In this document: positions 11,901 to 17,556 of the stretch, piece after piece
How positions within the stretch are numbered: position 1 is the first letter of the stretch
Layout: each line of letters begins with the position of its first letter
Assembly: GCA_029070965.1 (NCBI GenBank)
Contig: JAIEBI010000031.1
Coordinates: 1-39,133, forward strand
Length of the DNA stretch: 39,133 bases
From: Clostridiales bacterium
GTDB lineage: Bacteria > Bacillota > Clostridia > Christensenellales > Pumilibacteraceae
Direction of reading: 5' to 3'
The notes under the pieces: generated by a model
What the model was told of the DNA's origin: nothing
Database searches by the model: none
Seen by the model: the letters and a program-made list of their open reading frames with translations, nothing else
Translations under genes and position numbers: made by a program

Positions 11901-12455
11901 GGTTGGTATCTTTCAATGCATGGTGATGATGTGATTACGAGCGATATGACCGTAGATCTTGTCGGAAATACTCCGCTTTATGCGCACTGGACAAAGGTTG
12001 TATTTACCGTAACGCTTAATGCGGGTGAAGGCAAAATAATGGGTGACGACAGAACGTATGCTACCAAAGTTGCGACGGGGCAGTCCTATGATTTGCACCT
12101 TATGATTACGCCCACGCGCGACGGTTACCGCTTTGACGGCTGGTACGTTGAAAGCACAAAGCAAGAAAGCGCAATCACCGTTACCGCCGACGTCACGCTT
12201 ACCGCGCATTGGACGGCAAATACATACACGGTCACGTTTGACGCTATCGACGGTACACTTGCCGAGGGTGAAGACACCATAGCAGTTACGTACGGACAAG
12301 CTTACGGCGAATTACCTACGCCTACCTGCAGCGGTAAGAGCTTTGAGGGTTGGTATACCGAGCAAAATGGTGGTACTCGTATTTATAGTACTACCGAGGT
12401 AAATATAACCGACAATCAAACGCTTTTCGCGCATTGGTCGGAAGAGGCTGCATAA
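2964..12455 (+). CDS. Giant membrane-anchored protein with Ig-like modules and InlB-type repeats
   Basis: About 3163 residues. The start is the ATG at 2964, with GAGAGGTG 5-8 nt upstream; a longer in-frame TTG at 2904 lies in the promoter. The N-terminus is a short cytoplasmic piece with a KKTKK cluster, then one membrane span (about residues 19-43) with no clear cleavage site, so an uncleaved anchor with the rest outside is inferred. The body is beta-rich, Thr/Asn/Gly/Val-rich sequence resembling bacterial Ig-like or cadherin-like domains. At least three related modules lie near residues 2040-2290, each with an SGAYAGT-type element (NDGAYKGTY, NSGAHAGES, TSGAYAGTT). The C-terminus (about 2645-3163) holds seven Listeria-Bacteroides (InlB B-type) repeats, each with a GYxFDGW core and ending LYAHW, LTAQW, MTARW or similar. 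No LPXTG, SLH or other wall anchor is seen, and the chain stops at WSEEAA. Adhesion or surface-layer function is likely but unproven. Confidence 0.85.
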   Translation: MPISDEVIELAPVKKTKKTLIIMIAGMGALFALAVAFLVMYLIKPSVTEDKNHVKDITLVATELFSEADADGNVKYYASIGNEYTVYSTLTVDNNSSTNVQWDCDPDLLEITGQSNTGEPYLKFIPRVGTHGKTAKITVRAPSQVSEYKTIEVNIVSQGAEDIQVTHYGVRGNLTPVNGDNIDKDLSIIVPYYTMSGSKNNQSIQVKFQQLSKSEKLKLTSVETEKNGPKTDDVTVTSSDESVISINQDTVSNEGFSFTAKKIGDKPVTITITANAYNANCGELTKTISVKVDSNGARGFVDSIYVFNKPIVDETFVDKVLADNKTYVNSSKLKEEIAKDKSIKCAAYNDSQVLSNSDFELVLPYSNNGVTYNDIFKHILLNPIDIQYKNGAITTDWYKNIEVSVKQADSSILQVTTINTTREVKLEPKNVANKVELTFKDTKTGSAGASITVPVRIIAQTEKVELACGTYKQPAEKPEIVNVPAVKNGEYAVNVTYTVVAPEKANAKTLWEESCLNNKYKLVFDKSEIDVTLQKGSTTKLEPNREYEADYGDTFAKLPNGTSKSTKYTATITFYVTVKKDTTGDAVFQFIKNGSDLYGTDDNNSLKSKDKEFELSVPFTITEKVERGSAKIIEDLDYALDIVTYNDTCAGNFVRKSDTEAWLYVQIQAGRELDIVSPNQLKQFIGLDSNLFNIPLSDITIPSVGNGLSANNTTKAVSFRGDEWDWLSEWDKTKHSARIRFNVYNLVPENIGTFTLEIYLINAVTAINPTSTESKQVYYGATGGSIAIKEADVKANYSFGGEKNYTSYSDIDLYYGNTDKFESGVDAGDYVKETNANIISFKHNGTLLYEFNISAKTFTAKTDIYAYSYNTSINFGNVELSFLINADDEYIGKHTGDEFSNPRRMTLEFIRQADGAALFTNSNCSGEPIDNLTVNVNQDTNAALYVSTFINVGNKRVYVESVQETNGHIAPVEKATFELPASGEIKPIRSDGPQDGAYYYITYRAPAITDTEKTITGATINYGSSRIGFRFIVNNQIRTIKSISIYDSAVNGNVLDSILLGGFINNANKYSETIYVKVEYSAKGDKYNEFEGAKLTLPSYLELSCDKATVGDGYYTLLPSKGVNEIDDETFTCVITLKMDQTVTDSKTINIVAAAHANEKVATCDVYVEAGLQSLTVKNGNADVATINAGGTGTATATFQLKNPSDTKSLGLSFVYGATNGAGYSLAYNHTGAGLNVTAPATADGFALANNIKAATSTYTITTTDNIAVGTHTFTLIFTDEYNGADSNNVFTLEIKIIVEMDIYELAFGDNTKTTVTVYNGDGDAQTLTVNVKYNGGNPATQPKSYATVLGVYTMNEDGGYDAYTGGDIEIEQDNNGTGYTVTVANNIDRSQIYYLRLVYDNVTYDGNKHLRAITINTLTSHIVFDGGNSIKPAQAEGEPCPSASFVVKSASDTFTLVANVVNDGSGKTENGKQADYGLYTGIECTTTASGVTINNGIIKVTNPAAISGTVYYRAKYTEQNTGEYYELIVKLTYTVAPSAVAISGVDANAFNSADKKLTLYYGDASNYTQADLTGKIGASTAFSGVSYTTQNVVYGVALQNATDATYLEIVGFMLKPKALNSNMTTTVPVVVTATYAGETVEQVYNICITPVAALTLNSASGTLNLLNRDSELTVNPAIATYGGFTHTYNLTASAVNNGVFAITGTGDNKTVKFAANTTAQKGTYTLTANLSYAYAAAPNGGITAYGTFASTATYTVTVEGDYNLSFDLMSGTDVITTYNGNQSTRYSVVDQNATYSLKITSNDNAFDVAYSAIGAPAVVSIAEFSGKTATVTLMQNASGAFKITVTATVGGQTYTCDKDYYFTYGANVAAKLYVSSDNGTTYTEFGDQTVQNIDYTTVPYKFKYEITGVPESATVNLIVNGDVQKADALTIDGTTRYCIITATKPTTMRIGASVKIGTRTVYLQDKEVSLTATAPSFTLAADNDSDTVLPSETLTMSVGKAAGFLGNYTVSYAVHSGNAYATINATSGVLTADANVLTDQTVIVRATISVNDGAYKGTYTVDKSITVTGVALPTITWKDNANKDLCLKDKAEFTYATDAYAFNADNGTYDYTGKVTISISAENGTLTKGTDFTFDATNRTLALLDTTKTRAGGSLLLKVTATINSGAHAGESVSDTITVRVLPTMNTDTDKSSITIGNAVATYDLNGAAFKSTFAPNTYSGTGFVKDDDDYSIVSLSVEDTANFGVNGANLIVKNNLMSAPTVDVTATVLITSGAYAGTTVVGTKAINITVPTAQTQSVTWNSTNNNYNSVALNKTRVFGSGNAISGTVTDITVSVGASVAEYVTVANNGTASPVVSVSKNYGAYFTATAPTKTFTVNYVVTLNNGNVYFNTATYNVAPQKVTITAKVGDETVGDSGITVNANETFIMQLTADKGFDVVINGVSNSTVFTTTYGGNGVQFNVGSVETDQDVTVTLNLTVAGQSTTLGVKLNILAPQTNAQYTATNTDNIDFAKDDGNFAVGVDQNNAVTSTWSAANNAQYKYGQMLTITAPNGHTLREYFDSLALVFNRQQYSVNLNGSSATVNFPGNGYGGRSEVRSFDLNIGFNTSASIPLSTIEVKLTVYNNAYRGSSTDVTVLYKVQVIGEVAVTLNTNAGDDNVDVSYDNPLYKHSYSLPEPTRTGYTLDGWYTAATGGNKVESNATVINTQPHTLYAHWTAKEYTIEYNNNGSISTRDEKAKYGSTYGALLNPTRDGYDFVCWKDGAGNVITADTLVKPVNANTVTKITLTAQWSIKYCTVTLDENYNGAPVFTFQVQYGQSFNIHNSFRPTRDGYRFDGWDVSGDVTNVTSDVTMTARWIRLYTVSFNLNNTESTETYSDRQYGEGDAYGTLPAPANTSTKNFTGWSLTEDGSVIDGATATVTGANAQITLYAQWTDAASYSITFESRVSGMTVEPASKTVYVGRKYGDLPTLTRDNYTFDGWYLSMHGDDVITSDMTVDLVGNTPLYAHWTKVVFTVTLNAGEGKIMGDDRTYATKVATGQSYDLHLMITPTRDGYRFDGWYVESTKQESAITVTADVTLTAHWTANTYTVTFDAIDGTLAEGEDTIAVTYGQAYGELPTPTCSGKSFEGWYTEQNGGTRIYSTTEVNITDNQTLFAHWSEEAA
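10908..12449 (+). repeat. Seven tandem InlB B-type repeats within the giant gene
   Basis: Protein-level repeats of about 65-80 residues, each with a beta strand, a (P/L)TRxGYxFDGW core and an AHW/AQW/ARW end. At DNA level they have mostly diverged. The exception is a 30-bp segment at 11448-11477 that is identical to 12114-12143. The offset is 666 bp, a multiple of three, so recombination between the copies would keep the frame and remove three repeats. Confidence 0.8.
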
Positions 12456-12489
12456 ACCGAATAAGAGAATCGACAAGGAACAATCTTAA

Positions 12490-13032
12490 ATGGAAAAAAT
12501 TTACACAGTAGACATTTGCGGCAGGGTGGAACACTTGCCCGTGCTTCCGTTGCCGTCGGGCGTAAACATTGCGTTTTTCAATCTGCACGGCAACGTGGAA
12601 TTAACCGAGCATTGCGCCAAGCACCTCGCCGAAAGAGTGAAAAAGTACAATCCAGACGTACTTATTACGGCGGAAAGCAAGGGCTTACAAATTACGCACT
12701 GCGTAGCGCGTGATATGGGTCAAAAAATGTATGCCGTTGCCCGCAAGAGCAAAAAGCTGTATATGCAGGACGGCATAGAGGTTCAAGCCAAAACTATAAC
12801 CACGGGCGAGGTTCAGCGCCTGTATCTTTCTGCGCACGACGTGGATTTGATTAAGGGCAAGCGCGTCGCCATTATAGACGACGTTATCAGCACCGGCGCC
12901 GCCAACGCCGCGCTCGAGCAGCTTGTCGCCATGGCGGGCGGGGAAGTCGTTTGCCGCGCGTTTGTACTTGCCGAGGGCAACGCCAAGGACAGACAAGGCG
13001 TCGAGTATTTGGCTACGATACCGTTACTTTAA
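12490..13032 (+). CDS. Phosphoribosyltransferase, adenine/xanthine type
   Basis: A 180-residue type I phosphoribosyltransferase, a cytoplasmic purine-salvage-type enzyme that joins a base to PRPP. The PRPP loop is VAIIDDVISTGAA, with the two acidic residues and the STG turn intact. The upstream ITAESKG segment and the flexible-loop region (ARKSKKLYMQ) fit the adenine/xanthine branch. The base specificity cannot be fixed from motifs, so no gene symbol is given. The start ATG follows AAGGA at about 10 nt. It lies 34 bp after the giant gene with no terminator between, so it may be read from the giant gene's promoter as well as its own. It ends at a strong bidirectional terminator. Confidence 0.85.
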   Translation: MEKIYTVDICGRVEHLPVLPLPSGVNIAFFNLHGNVELTEHCAKHLAERVKKYNPDVLITAESKGLQITHCVARDMGQKMYAVARKSKKLYMQDGIEVQAKTITTGEVQRLYLSAHDVDLIKGKRVAIIDDVISTGAANAALEQLVAMAGGEVVCRAFVLAEGNAKDRQGVEYLATIPLL

Positions 13033-13037
13033 TAACG

Positions 13038-13068
13038 TTAAAAAACCGCTCGATTCGAGCGGTTTTTT
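13038..13068. terminator. Bidirectional terminator between convergent genes
   Basis: A near-perfect palindrome (ACCGCTCGA/TCGAGCGGT) is flanked by A and T runs. It serves the phosphoribosyltransferase on the plus strand and the coat gene on the minus strand. Confidence 0.9.
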
Positions 13069-13073
13069 GTTGC

Positions 13074-13802
13074 TTAAAAGTTATCACTATTGTTGCGGCA
13101 CAGCGGAGCGAACTGCTGTTTTGCTTTGGTAATGTCTTCCTCCGACGCTTGTTCGGTTTTGTACATACCGTTTTCCTGCATATAGCTGAACGCTTTGTAT
13201 TGGTCTGCCGCCGCTTCGGTAAAGTTGGCGCGTATAACGTCGCGCAGGTTTTCTTCCGCCGTTTCGCACAACGCGGAGGAGTACAACCTCACGATTTCCT
13301 TTTCCGAGCCGAGTACGTCGGATATTATTTCGTAGTCGTCAAGCTGGCATTTTTCCTGTGCCGTTTCGCCGCAGCCGCAGCTGTCGCCGCAGTTGCACCA
13401 AGTATCGCGCGTTGCCGCTTGCTCGTCGCTCGGAGCGTACTGTACGGACTTACCGTTGTTCTCGTAATTTTCCGAGCCGTAACCGGTGCCGTAATCTTCG
13501 CCGATTTCGTAATTGATATTGCAACCGTCGCCGTTGCACGGTTTGTGCGTTCCGTTGCCGTTGTTACTGTCGCTGTCGTAGCCTTCGTCGTCGGTTACGT
13601 ACAGGTCGGAAAGGTCGGTGGTAGCCGCTTGCTCGTCGTTGCCGAAGCTGTTGCCTATATAGTCGTCGGGCGTTTGCGGGTATTCGTCGTAGCCGTCGAC
13701 ATCCGTTTCAACAATAAAGTCGGAAGCAAACTCCTCGGGCACTTCGTTTTCGTATTCGGGGCAATCGTTGTGATCGAGATCGTAATCGTTATCGTATTGC
13801 AT
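13074..13802 (-). CDS. CotF-type spore coat protein with a long acidic Cys-containing N-terminus
   Basis: A 242-residue protein. Residues about 153-230 match the Coat F domain, a helical pattern seen as LDDYEIISDVLGSEKEI, then LYSSALCETAEENLR and YMQENGMYKTEQA. Residues 1-150 form an extremely acidic, Asp/Asn/Gly/Tyr-rich tract with two DEQAAT repeats (56-61 and 126-131) and a CNCGDSCGCG cluster at 136-145. Family CotF proteins are usually only the helical domain, so the extension is unusual. The function of Coat F proteins is structural, in the spore coat. It lies 11 bp after the small gene at 13814-13996, with its own AGGAGA ribosome site, so the two are probably one operon expressed during sporulation. 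Confidence 0.75.
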   Translation of the reverse strand: MQYDNDYDLDHNDCPEYENEVPEEFASDFIVETDVDGYDEYPQTPDDYIGNSFGNDEQAATTDLSDLYVTDDEGYDSDSNNGNGTHKPCNGDGCNINYEIGEDYGTGYGSENYENNGKSVQYAPSDEQAATRDTWCNCGDSCGCGETAQEKCQLDDYEIISDVLGSEKEIVRLYSSALCETAEENLRDVIRANFTEAAADQYKAFSYMQENGMYKTEQASEEDITKAKQQFAPLCRNNSDNF

Positions 13803-13813
13803 AATATTTCTCC

Positions 13814-13996
13814 TTAGTTTTTGTTGAGGTAATTGTTAAGCGTTTCGTAACGCTGTTTGTGTCCGTTGGCAAGGTTGCCAAGCGCGCATTTAAGCTGCTC
13901 GTTGTCCGTTTCGGACACGTAATTGCAGCATTTTTTGTACGCAAGCTTTTCACTGCGCATAAGCTCGCTCAATTCCGTAAGGCTTTTTGTAGTCAT
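13814..13996 (-). CDS. Small helical protein, probably spore-coat associated
   Basis: A 60-residue protein predicted to be all helix (SELMRSEKLAYKKCCNYV, then LGNLANGHKQRYETLNNYL), with three cysteines. It resembles the short ferritin-like/Coat-F-related proteins often found directly beside cotF genes in Clostridia; this is recognition by pattern, not by alignment. The ATG has AAGGAG about 6 nt upstream. It is the first gene of the two-gene unit with the CotF protein and follows a candidate sporulation-sigma promoter. A structural role in the mother cell or coat is inferred from context. Confidence 0.6.
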   Translation of the reverse strand: MTTKSLTELSELMRSEKLAYKKCCNYVSETDNEQLKCALGNLANGHKQRYETLNNYLNKN

Positions 13997-14020
13997 AATT
14001 TCTCCTTAAAATGTTGTGTA

Positions 14021-14029
14021 TATAATATG
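14021..14029 (-). promoter_or_regulatory. Candidate sigma-E/sigma-K type -10 element
   Basis: On the minus strand CATATTATA fits the CATANNNTA pattern of mother-cell sigma factors. It lies 25 nt upstream of the small coat gene. The -35 region is only a loose AT-rich match, so the call rests on the -10 element and on the sporulation genes it precedes. Confidence 0.35.
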
Positions 14030-14093
14030 TGCTGTGTAATTTATTTTTATTCGCGCTTGATTTTTTGCGCGTATAATGTTAAAATATACGCGT

Positions 14094-14717
14094 ATGGGCA
14101 AGATAACGGATATCCAAAAGCAAAAACGCAACCGCACGCGCGTCAGCATATTTGTTGACGGTGAGTTTGTGTGTGGATTGGACGAGGTTGCTGCCGCAAC
14201 CGCGAGGCTCAAAATAGGCGACGAAATCACCGCAGACGAGCTGAAAAACGTAATGGAAAAGAGCGAGCTCAATTCGGCGTTCGAGCGCGCCGTGGGGTAT
14301 CTTTCTATCGCGCCGCGCGCAAAAAAGGAAATTTACAAATATCTTCTGGATAAGGGCTACGACAAAGCCATAATCATGCAGACTATTGATAAGCTGGTAT
14401 CTTATCACTATATAGACGATTACCTCTACGCGCAAACTTATATAAAGTCCAAATCAAAAAAGTACGGTTCATTCAGGATAAGCGCCGAGCTCAAACAAAA
14501 GGGTATTGCGCAGTCGGTCATAGACGAATTACTTGACGACGCGCTCGAGGATAATATAACGGATATTGCACAAAAGTATATCAAGTCGCACAAGTCGGCG
14601 GACAGGCAAAAGCTTAAACGGTTTTTGGCGGGGCGCGGCTTTTCTTGGGACAGTATAAACTCCGTCGTGGCACAGCTTTCAAGCGAACTTAACGGCGGCG
14701 ACGACGATTACGATTAA
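14094..14717 (+). CDS. recX: Regulatory protein RecX
   Basis: A RecX-family regulator of RecA filaments of about 207 residues. The start motif MGKITDIQKQKRNR and the following RVSIFVDGEFVCGL strand match the usual N-terminus, so the ATG at 14094 is preferred over the in-frame ATG at 14076, which overlaps a TATAAT (14072-14077). The rest is tandem three-helix RecX repeats (for example AKKEIYKYLLDKGYDKAII and IDDYLYAQTYIKSKSKKYG). No Shine-Dalgarno lies before 14094 and the leader would be very short. It is the first gene of a run with the S58 peptidase, 20 bp downstream. RecX limits RecA action in recombination and the SOS response. Confidence 0.9.
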   Translation: MGKITDIQKQKRNRTRVSIFVDGEFVCGLDEVAAATARLKIGDEITADELKNVMEKSELNSAFERAVGYLSIAPRAKKEIYKYLLDKGYDKAIIMQTIDKLVSYHYIDDYLYAQTYIKSKSKKYGSFRISAELKQKGIAQSVIDELLDDALEDNITDIAQKYIKSHKSADRQKLKRFLAGRGFSWDSINSVVAQLSSELNGGDDDYD

Positions 14718-14737
14718 TTACGGTTAAGGAGTAACTT

Positions 14738-15649
14738 ATGGACAATACGGTGCTTTTGCCCGACGGAATAAAAATCGGACACGCGCAAGACGATTACACG
14801 GGTGTAACCTGCATACTTACCGATTACGCGGTGGGCGGTGTGTCCGTGCGCGGCGGCGCTCCTGGGACGCGCGAAACGGATATGCTCCGCGCCGAAAAGT
14901 CACAGGGCTTTGTAAACGCAGTCGTGCTTTCGGGCGGCTCGGCGTACGGGCTGGAAGCGTCGTGCGGCGTTATGGACTATTTGCGCGAAAACAATATCGG
15001 GTTCAAGGTAGGCGACAAGGTAGTGCCGCTTGTCACGCAAGCGATATTATTCGACCTTAATACGCCCAACGAATATCATTATCCCGACAAAGCTATGGGC
15101 TATGCCTCCGCAAAGTGTGCGACTGCCGATGGCGTTGCGTTCGGCAACGTGGGCGCGGGCAAGGGCGCGACGGTAGGCAAAATTTTGGGCGCAATGGGTG
15201 CGTGTAAGAGCGGAATAGGCGGAGCCACGCGTAAGTTCGGCGACGTGTTTGTGACCGCAGTAATCGCCGTAAACGCGTTAGGCGACGTGTTTGACCACAA
15301 TACCGGCAAGATACTTGCGGGCGCGCGGCTTCCTAACGGTCAATTTTTGAATACCATGCAGGCGTTTACTAACGGCACGCTCGAACAAATGTTTAAGATG
15401 CAGGGGGGCACTAATACCACTATCGGGTGCGTAATGACCAACGCCAAGCTTGATAAGGTGGGGGTCAACAAACTTGCGGCTGTTGCGCACGACGGGCTGG
15501 CAATGTCCATTCGTCCCGTACACACCGACGCGGACGGCGACACGCTGTTTGCGTTGTCCAAGGGCGATAAGACCGCCGATATCAATATACTTATGGCGCT
15601 TGCAGTGGAAGCTACCGCGTGCGCCGTGGAGAATGCCGTTAAGATATGA
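14738..15649 (+). CDS. S58 (DmpA/BapA-type) N-terminal nucleophile peptidase
   Basis: A 303-residue member of the P1/DmpA family. These enzymes cut themselves into two chains, freeing an N-terminal Ser or Thr that acts as the nucleophile, and then release N-terminal residues from small peptides. The likely self-cleavage site is GGTN|TTIGCVMTNA, between N226 and T227. The glycine-rich GVSVRGGAPGTRETD and LSGGSAYGLEA segments are also typical. The start ATG has AAGGAG 6-7 nt upstream. Its stop overlaps the start of acpS (ATGA), so it is translated in the same operon. Its substrate cannot be read. No signal peptide is seen, so a cytoplasmic location is likely. Confidence 0.88.
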   Translation: MDNTVLLPDGIKIGHAQDDYTGVTCILTDYAVGGVSVRGGAPGTRETDMLRAEKSQGFVNAVVLSGGSAYGLEASCGVMDYLRENNIGFKVGDKVVPLVTQAILFDLNTPNEYHYPDKAMGYASAKCATADGVAFGNVGAGKGATVGKILGAMGACKSGIGGATRKFGDVFVTAVIAVNALGDVFDHNTGKILAGARLPNGQFLNTMQAFTNGTLEQMFKMQGGTNTTIGCVMTNAKLDKVGVNKLAAVAHDGLAMSIRPVHTDADGDTLFALSKGDKTADINILMALAVEATACAVENAVKI

Positions 15650-16014
15650 TTGGCATAGACACGATAAGAATATCGCGAATAAAAGAAGCAATAGAAAACG
15701 CGGCGTTTAAAAATAGAGTATTTACCGCACCGGAACAAAGCTATTGCAACGGCAAAGCGAACAGTGCGCAAAGCTATGCGGGCATATTTTGTGCCAAGGA
15801 AGCGGCGGTCAAGGCTTTGGGTATCGGCTTCGGCAACGGCGTTATGCCGTCGGACATAGAGGTTGTACACGGCGAGAGCGGCGCGCCCGTGCTGAACTTT
15901 TACGGCGGTGCCGTGGAAAAATTCAAGCCGTACGCTGCAAGCATATCTATTTCGCATGACGGCGATAATGCCGTAGCCGTTGTCGAGCTGTTGCCGAAAG
16001 GAGAAAGCAAATGA
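15646..16014 (+). CDS. acpS: Holo-[acyl-carrier-protein] synthase
   Basis: A 122-residue enzyme that moves 4'-phosphopantetheine from CoA to a serine of acyl carrier protein. The family motifs are present: GIDTIRISRI with the metal-binding D5, FTAPEQSYC, YAGIFCAKEAAVKALG with E52, and SISHDGDNAVAVV near the end. The length is normal. It overlaps both neighbours by 4 bp (ATGA junctions), which implies translational coupling. The pairing of acpS with the NAD(P)HX repair gene is common in Firmicutes. Confidence 0.95.
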   Translation: MIGIDTIRISRIKEAIENAAFKNRVFTAPEQSYCNGKANSAQSYAGIFCAKEAAVKALGIGFGNGVMPSDIEVVHGESGAPVLNFYGGAVEKFKPYAASISISHDGDNAVAVVELLPKGESK

Positions 16015-17468
16015 AAAACGTTTTGAGCGCGGCGCAGGTTCGCGCGGCGGAAAATAAAGCAAAGCAAAACGGCGTTGGCGAAACGTTTTTGCGTTTTTCG
16101 GCTTCGCTTGCCGTGGCGGATATCATTGCCGAGCATGTGAAGGGAAAGTCCGAAAATTCGATTGCGGTGTTTTGCGGCAGCGGCGGCAACGGTTGCGACG
16201 GCTTGCTTGCCGCATTAAGACTGCACACATTGGGGCATAAAGTCACGGCGTACACCGTGTTCGATATATCTAAGTACGACGCCGAAACTTTGGCGTACGT
16301 AAAAAGCGGCGGCTTAAAGGTAGAGCCCGCAAGTAGCTACGACGGCAATGCAAATATTATAGCGGACGCCGTTTTCGGCATAGGATTAAACAAGCAGATA
16401 GAGGGCGAGGTTGCCGAACTTATAAACAAGCTCAACGCGCAAAAGAATGCGTTTAAAATCGCTTTGGACGTGCCGTCGGGGCTTAATTGCGACAGCGGCG
16501 AGGTTATGGGCGTATGCTTTAAGGCGGACGAAACGGTGACCTTTTCGTGCTACAAGCCCGGGATGCTGTTCGGTAACGGCAGAAACATGTGCGGAAAGAT
16601 TATAGTAAAGGACGTTTTTGCCACCGAGTCCGATATGCACGTATACGAGGACGGCGATTTTCCCGCATACGTTCGGGATAACACCGCGCACAAGGGCACT
16701 GCGGGAAAGGTTTATATTATAGGCGGTTGCGGTTCTATGGTGGGCGCGCCCATTATGGCGGGTGCGGCGGCGCACACTGCATATCTTAACGGTGCGGGCA
16801 CGGTAACGGTGTGCGTGCCCAGCGTTCACCGCGCGGCAATGTCGGCGCGGGCGACTATGTCGATTATGAAGTTTATGCCCGACACGCCAGACGGTTTTAT
16901 CAAGTTCGACAAAAAGGAATTGGACGAGATAGTGCGTAATGCTTCGGCTATTTGTATAGGCATGGGCATGGGTGCAAATCCCGAGTTGAAAAATATGGTA
17001 AAGTATATTTGCGATAACTACGACAAAGCGGTGGTTATCGACGCCGACGCCATAAACGCGATAAAGGGCGATTACGGCTTTATAAAGTCCGCCAAAGCAA
17101 AGGTGATACTCACACCGCACGTGGGCGAGTTTAAACGGCTGACCGGCTTGGAAGGTACGGTGGAAAACGCAAAGGCGATTGCTGCCGAGCTTAACGCCGT
17201 GCTTGTGCTAAAATCCGCTACCACCATTATTACCGACGGCAAGGAAGTGCGAATCAATATCGCGGGTACGCCCGCGATGGCGAAGGGCGGCATGGGCGAT
17301 ATGCTCAGCGGCTGCATAACAGCGCTTACATGTGCGTACAGTCCAATCGACGCGGCTACGGTGGCGTGTTATCGCAACGGCTTGGGCGCCGAGCGCGCAG
17401 TGAGCTCTTATGCGCAAATGATGCTTACCGCAAGCGACGTTCTCAACTTTGCCGACTATAAAGAATAA
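16011..17468 (+). CDS. nnr: Bifunctional NAD(P)H-hydrate epimerase / ADP-dependent dehydratase
   Basis: A 485-residue repair enzyme that rescues damaged NAD(P)HX. Residues 1 to about 215 form the YjeF-N epimerase domain, with CGSGGNGCDG at 55-64 and the LDVPSG catalytic region around D153. Residues about 220-485 form the ribokinase-fold dehydratase, with GGMGDMLSG at 426-434 and HVGEFKRLTG. The usual ME(N/R)AG helix near the N-terminus is replaced by LRFSASLA, so the epimerase half may be weakened. It overlaps acpS by 4 bp and is the last gene of the recX-peptidase-acpS-nnr operon. Confidence 0.92.
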   Translation: MKNVLSAAQVRAAENKAKQNGVGETFLRFSASLAVADIIAEHVKGKSENSIAVFCGSGGNGCDGLLAALRLHTLGHKVTAYTVFDISKYDAETLAYVKSGGLKVEPASSYDGNANIIADAVFGIGLNKQIEGEVAELINKLNAQKNAFKIALDVPSGLNCDSGEVMGVCFKADETVTFSCYKPGMLFGNGRNMCGKIIVKDVFATESDMHVYEDGDFPAYVRDNTAHKGTAGKVYIIGGCGSMVGAPIMAGAAAHTAYLNGAGTVTVCVPSVHRAAMSARATMSIMKFMPDTPDGFIKFDKKELDEIVRNASAICIGMGMGANPELKNMVKYICDNYDKAVVIDADAINAIKGDYGFIKSAKAKVILTPHVGEFKRLTGLEGTVENAKAIAAELNAVLVLKSATTIITDGKEVRINIAGTPAMAKGGMGDMLSGCITALTCAYSPIDAATVACYRNGLGAERAVSSYAQMMLTASDVLNFADYKE

Positions 17469-17492
17469 AATAATTTTAATTTATAATAAGTC

Positions 17493-17521
17493 TTGCAATT
17501 TGCGTAAAATCATGATATATT
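17493..17521 (+). promoter_or_regulatory. Promoter of the zinc-ribbon membrane protein gene
   Basis: TTGCAA at 17493-17498, a 17-bp spacer and TATATT at 17516-17521. The gene's GGGAG lies at 17546-17550, 6 nt before its ATG. Confidence 0.6.
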
Positions 17522-17556
17522 AATATATAGTTGCAAATTAGTTTTGGGAGCACATA

